The notes beneath the pieces were generated by a model, which saw only the letters and a list, made by a program, of their open reading frames with translations, ran no database searches and had not been told where the DNA came from. A DNA stretch of 64,000 nt from Sphingobacterium sp. N143. Its GTDB lineage: Bacteria > Bacteroidota > Bacteroidia > Sphingobacteriales > Sphingobacteriaceae. The stretch spans positions 186,001 to 250,000 of the forward strand of contig NZ_JACAIS010000007.1 in assembly GCF_030325625.1 (NCBI RefSeq), read 5' to 3'. A program made the translations under genes and the position numbers. Positions 63,990 through 64,000 of this stretch are shown here, one piece after another. Positions within the stretch are counted from its first letter, which is position 1. Every line of letters begins with the position of its first letter.

Positions 63990-63997
63990 CAAATATA
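63990..63997 (-). promoter_or_regulatory. Candidate -7 box of plsC
   Basis: CAAATATA on the plus strand reads TATATTTG on the minus strand, a perfect TAnnTTTG, 18 bases before the ATG. The -33 box would lie beyond the window end. Confidence 0.5.
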
Positions 63998-64000
63998 TCA

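Noticed and set aside
1..64000. CRISPR arrays, insertion sequences, tRNA or rRNA genes, prophage or defence islands
   Set aside because: No direct-repeat/spacer array, transposase, integrase or RNA gene was recognised on either strand.

Overview
The window looks like a chromosomal segment of a Bacteroidota bacterium close to Sphingobacterium/Pedobacter (Sphingobacteriaceae). The reasons are a SusC/SusD pair beside a hybrid two-component regulator, promoters of the TTTG-N19-TAnnTTTG type, mostly A-rich rather than Shine-Dalgarno leaders, an IPExxxVDY-family gene between pyk and acpP, and an arginine cluster with a transcarbamylase of the acyl-ornithine type. The assignment rests on gene content and motif reading only. 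I found no IS element, phage, CRISPR array, rRNA or tRNA.

Layout. (1) 1-5.1 kb: 5'-truncated metE (minus) behind a SAM-I riboswitch; an RprXY-like kinase/regulator pair (minus); a small secreted protein (plus). (2) 5.1-14.2 kb: pyk and an IPExxxVDY protein (minus), then acpP-fabF-rnc, hisS and pdhA-aceF (plus). (3) 14.4-17.4 kb: a serine-hydrolase lipoprotein, a CoA-binding protein and a ROK regulator. (4) 17.5-36.2 kb: a carbohydrate-use region. It holds a HEAT-repeat protein with two DUF1080 domains and a Tat-exported Gfo/Idh/MocA oxidoreductase (minus), a GH88 hydrolase (plus), an HTCS sensor-regulator (minus), then SusC, SusD, a DUF2264 protein and a second GH88 (plus). (5) 36.2-38.5 kb: a spacer with an 11-bp-period repeat, a WYL regulator and a DinB-like protein. 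(6) 38.5-53.6 kb: the S10-spc-alpha ribosomal supercluster starting at rplC, with secY, map, infA and rpoA. (7) 53.7-58.7 kb: argD-argF'-argB-proC-argE. (8) 58.7-64 kb: an Lrp/AsnC regulator, an unrecognised conserved-looking protein, ruvC, a flippase-like membrane protein, a family 2 glycosyltransferase and a PlsC acyltransferase.

How it works together. The 22-36 kb locus reads as a polysaccharide utilization locus (PUL): SusCD imports oligosaccharides, the HTCS senses them in the periplasm, and the two GH88 enzymes (both with the two catalytic Asp positions) remove 4,5-unsaturated uronic acids. No polysaccharide lyase is present, so the polymer must be cut by an enzyme encoded elsewhere or by other organisms. 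The Gfo/Idh plus DUF1080 pair suggests a 3-keto-glycoside route beside it. The arg cluster appears built for N-succinylated intermediates, because residue 90 of the transcarbamylase is Val.

I did not find a clearly new defence or mobile system. The observations most worth following are non-coding: structured leaders and an internal promoter/terminator inside the ribosomal cluster, a repeated ACCCCC operator candidate between the HTCS and SusC genes, and the 11-bp-period repeat. Among proteins, the HEAT plus double-DUF1080 fusion and the unrecognised 347-residue protein stand out.
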